Assembly (NCBI GenBank): GCA_022649165.1
Contig: JALCNR010000005.1
Span: forward strand, 62,001-126,000
Reading direction: 5' to 3'
Length of the DNA: 64,000 bases
Source of the DNA: Actinomyces sp.
GTDB lineage: Bacteria; Actinomycetota; Actinomycetes; Actinomycetales; Actinomycetaceae
Shown: positions 62,306 to 64,000 of the stretch, piece after piece
How the letters are laid out: each line of letters opens with the position of its first letter
Numbering within the stretch: the stretch's first letter is position 1
Translations under genes and position numbers: made by a program
Notes under the pieces: model-generated
Databases searched by the model: none
What the model was told of the DNA's origin: nothing
What the model saw: only the letters and a program-made list of their open reading frames with translations

Positions 62306-63644
62306 TGGCTGTGGTCGCTGTCAGTCGTCGGTTCGGGATTCCCGGGGAGGCGGGGGACTCCTCGGGACGGGGGAGGCGGGCGCGGGGGGCCGTCTCGACG
62401 CGGATCCGCGGGCCGCCGAAGGGGACGTCGAAACGGGCGGTCAGCCGGATGTGCGCGGACAGCCAGAACAGTCCGGCCGAGGCCGCCACGACCGCGGCCA
62501 GCGCTCCCAACAGCACGGAGGAGCGCGGGCCCAGCGCATTGGCCACCCATCCCATGACGGGGGCGCCGACCGGCGTGCCGCCGGCCAGAACCGCCATGTA
62601 GACCGCCATGACGCGCCCGCGCATGTAGGGCGCCGTGGACATCTGGACGTAGCCGTTCGCCGAGGTCGTCATCATCTGCATGGCGAGGCCGCTCAGGGGC
62701 AGGATCAGCGCGAACAGCAGAGCGGTCGGCATGGCGGCCGTGACTGACAGGACCACGCCGAGCATCAGGCACGAGTAGATGACGACGTGGATCTGCGGTC
62801 GCTCGCGGCGGGCGGCCAGCAGCGCGCCGGCCACGGATCCGATGGCCAGAGCGGAGTTGAACAGACCGAACTCGCCGGAGCCGAGGTGGAAGACGGAGGT
62901 GCACATCGCCGCGATGTAGACGGCGAAGTTCAGCGTGAACGTCGAGGCGATGAAGATCGCCACCATCACGCCGACGAGGTCGGGCCGGTTGCGGATGTAG
63001 CGGAATCCCTGGGCCAACTGTCCCTTGCCGCGCTTCGCCCGGGCGGCGACGTGGAGCTCGGAGGGGCGGATGAAGAAGATCGAGACGAACACCGCGGCGA
63101 AGCTCGCCGCGTTGATGACGAACGCCCATCCGGCTCCCAGGGCCGCGATGAGCAGGCCGGCCGCGGCGGGGCCGATCATCCGCGCGATGTTGAAGGACGC
63201 CGAGTTCAGCGACACCGCGTTGCCCAGGTACGTCTCGCCGACCAGCTGGGAGACGAAGGTCTGGCGCGGTGGGGAGTCGAAGGCCGCGGCGATCCCCAGC
63301 ATGAGGGCGAAGCCGTACACGTGCCACAGCGTCGCATGGCCGGTCAGGACGGTGATCCCCAGGCCCGCGGCGATCAGCGCCTGGGCGCCCTGGGTGAGGA
63401 TGAGGAGCCGGCGGGTGTCGAAGTGGTCGGCCGCGAAGCCGACGATCGGGATGAACAGGAGCTGCGGGCCGAATTGGAGGGCCATGACGACGCCGACGGC
63501 GAAGGCGTCGTTGTCCGTGAGGTCGTGGATGACCAGCCAGTCCTGGGCCGTGCGCTGCAGCCAGGTGCCGATGTTCGACACGAGGGCGCCGACGAACCAG
63601 ATCCGGTAGTTGCTGATCGCGAAGGAGCGGAAGGCGGCGGTCAC
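62298..63644 (-). CDS. MFS transporter (MFS_3, enterobactin-exporter type)
   Basis: The 448-aa carrier has the MFS_3 features: YRIWFVGALVSNIGTWLQRTAQDWLV at the start and GFAADHFDTRRLLILTQG (motif A) near 67, with ten or more helices. The GTG start overlaps the MarR stop by 4 bp. It belongs to one operon with the regulator and the Bcr-type pump. Confidence 0.88.
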   Translation of the reverse strand: MTAAFRSFAISNYRIWFVGALVSNIGTWLQRTAQDWLVIHDLTDNDAFAVGVVMALQFGPQLLFIPIVGFAADHFDTRRLLILTQGAQALIAAGLGITVLTGHATLWHVYGFALMLGIAAAFDSPPRQTFVSQLVGETYLGNAVSLNSASFNIARMIGPAAAGLLIAALGAGWAFVINAASFAAVFVSIFFIRPSELHVAARAKRGKGQLAQGFRYIRNRPDLVGVMVAIFIASTFTLNFAVYIAAMCTSVFHLGSGEFGLFNSALAIGSVAGALLAARRERPQIHVVIYSCLMLGVVLSVTAAMPTALLFALILPLSGLAMQMMTTSANGYVQMSTAPYMRGRVMAVYMAVLAGGTPVGAPVMGWVANALGPRSSVLLGALAAVVAASAGLFWLSAHIRLTARFDVPFGGPRIRVETAPRARLPRPEESPASPGIPNRRLTATTAND

Positions 63645-64000
63645 GCGCGGTCACCGGTCTCTGCGAGCCGTCGGAGCAGGGGCGCGGCATGGGCGAGGAC
63701 CTCGCGATCCGAGGCCGACAGCCTGCTCAGCGCGGTGGACAGCCATTGCGAGCGCGCCCTCCGGACGTCGAGCACGAGGTCGGTGCCGGCCGGGGTCGGT
63801 CCGAGGACCGATACGCGGGCGTCGTGGGCGTCGCGGGTGCGCTCGGCCAGGCCGACGCCCTCCAGGTGGTCGGCGACGCGGGTGATCGAGGTCGGCGTGA
63901 CCCGCGTGTCGGCCGCCAGGCGCGTGAAGGACAGGGGGCCGTGCCGCACGACGTGGGCCAGGACGGAGTACTGCAGCTCGTTGAGGTCGTCGGCCGAGCG
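63641..64000 (-). CDS. MarR-family regulator (5' end outside window)
   Basis: The frame is open to the window edge. ELQYSVLAHVVRHGPLSFTRLA and VTPTSITRVADHLEGVGLAERTRDAHDAR form the winged helix-turn-helix, with the recognition helix and wing, followed by the C-terminal dimer helix. It probably represses the two downstream MFS pumps until a ligand binds. Its last bases overlap the first pump gene (GTGA). Confidence 0.88.
   Translation of the reverse strand, partial: RSADDLNELQYSVLAHVVRHGPLSFTRLAADTRVTPTSITRVADHLEGVGLAERTRDAHDARVSVLGPTPAGTDLVLDVRRARSQWLSTALSRLSASDREVLAHAAPLLRRLAETGDRA

Overview
The window is very GC-rich DNA, packed with genes on both strands, many of them overlapping by 4 bp (ATGA or GTGA). 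Several markers point to an actinobacterium: DUF3073, DUF5926 next to a family 2 glycosyltransferase, Holin-X with DUF3618, a tRNA-Glu-Asp-Phe cluster, CsoR/CopZ/CopA, and a LARTG-anchored surface protein. A host-associated Actinomycetaceae such as Actinomyces or Schaalia fits best, but this is inference from gene content. The window looks like chromosome: purB, purF, purM, tRNAs, ahpCF.

Region 1 (1-8128) is an eroded defence island. It holds the 3' end of a large protein with a PD-(D/E)xK-like segment, an SF1 helicase fused to a RelE-like domain, a GIY-YIG/DUF4357 protein, and an AAA ATPase overlapping a TOPRIM-like partner. A Swt1-type HEPN gene and an Mrr_N-type gene follow, both cut by a dead IS5-family element.

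Region 2 (8531-26856) has a 1410-aa LamG/phosphoesterase surface protein, the rescue factor ArfB, ahpC-ahpF, a DUF559 nuclease bracketed by inverted repeats, a Gfo/Idh/MocA oxidoreductase, a GH36 alpha-galactosidase, a permease remnant and two dehydrogenases. DUF488, DUF5926, a glycosyltransferase and 3-methyladenine DNA glycosylase I complete it.

Region 3 (26860-40134) begins with a copper operon (csoR, copZ, copA) that has a clear CsoR-like operator; its CopA carries the metal-binding HMA domain inside the cytoplasmic ATP-binding loop. Next come a lipase-like protein and a membrane protein, then a decayed glucan locus: a GH13 gene with an amber codon, deletions and an IS256-family insertion, followed by a broken lacI-type regulator. 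The region ends with a five-gene set: a small secreted protein, a lipoprotein, a membrane fusion protein, an ABC ATPase and a permease.

Region 4 (40386-64000) holds purB, fructosamine kinase, a WXG100-like protein coupled to a lipase-like protein, a HisC-type aminotransferase, an RlmA-type methyltransferase, an RNase II-like protein, purF-purM, envelope proteins and an ABC ATPase with a degenerate P-loop. Three tRNAs, a MscS channel with a very long tail, msrB, an EamA exporter, a FucO-like dehydrogenase, two MFS pumps and a MarR regulator follow.

A short dispersed repeat (about GGCGCCGCCCTCGTCGATGG, either orientation) recurs at least a dozen times, both between genes and inside linkers of otherwise conserved proteins. 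The least explained items are this repeat, the CopA rearrangement, the WXG/lipase pair, the small secreted protein with its exporter, and the RelE-helicase pair.
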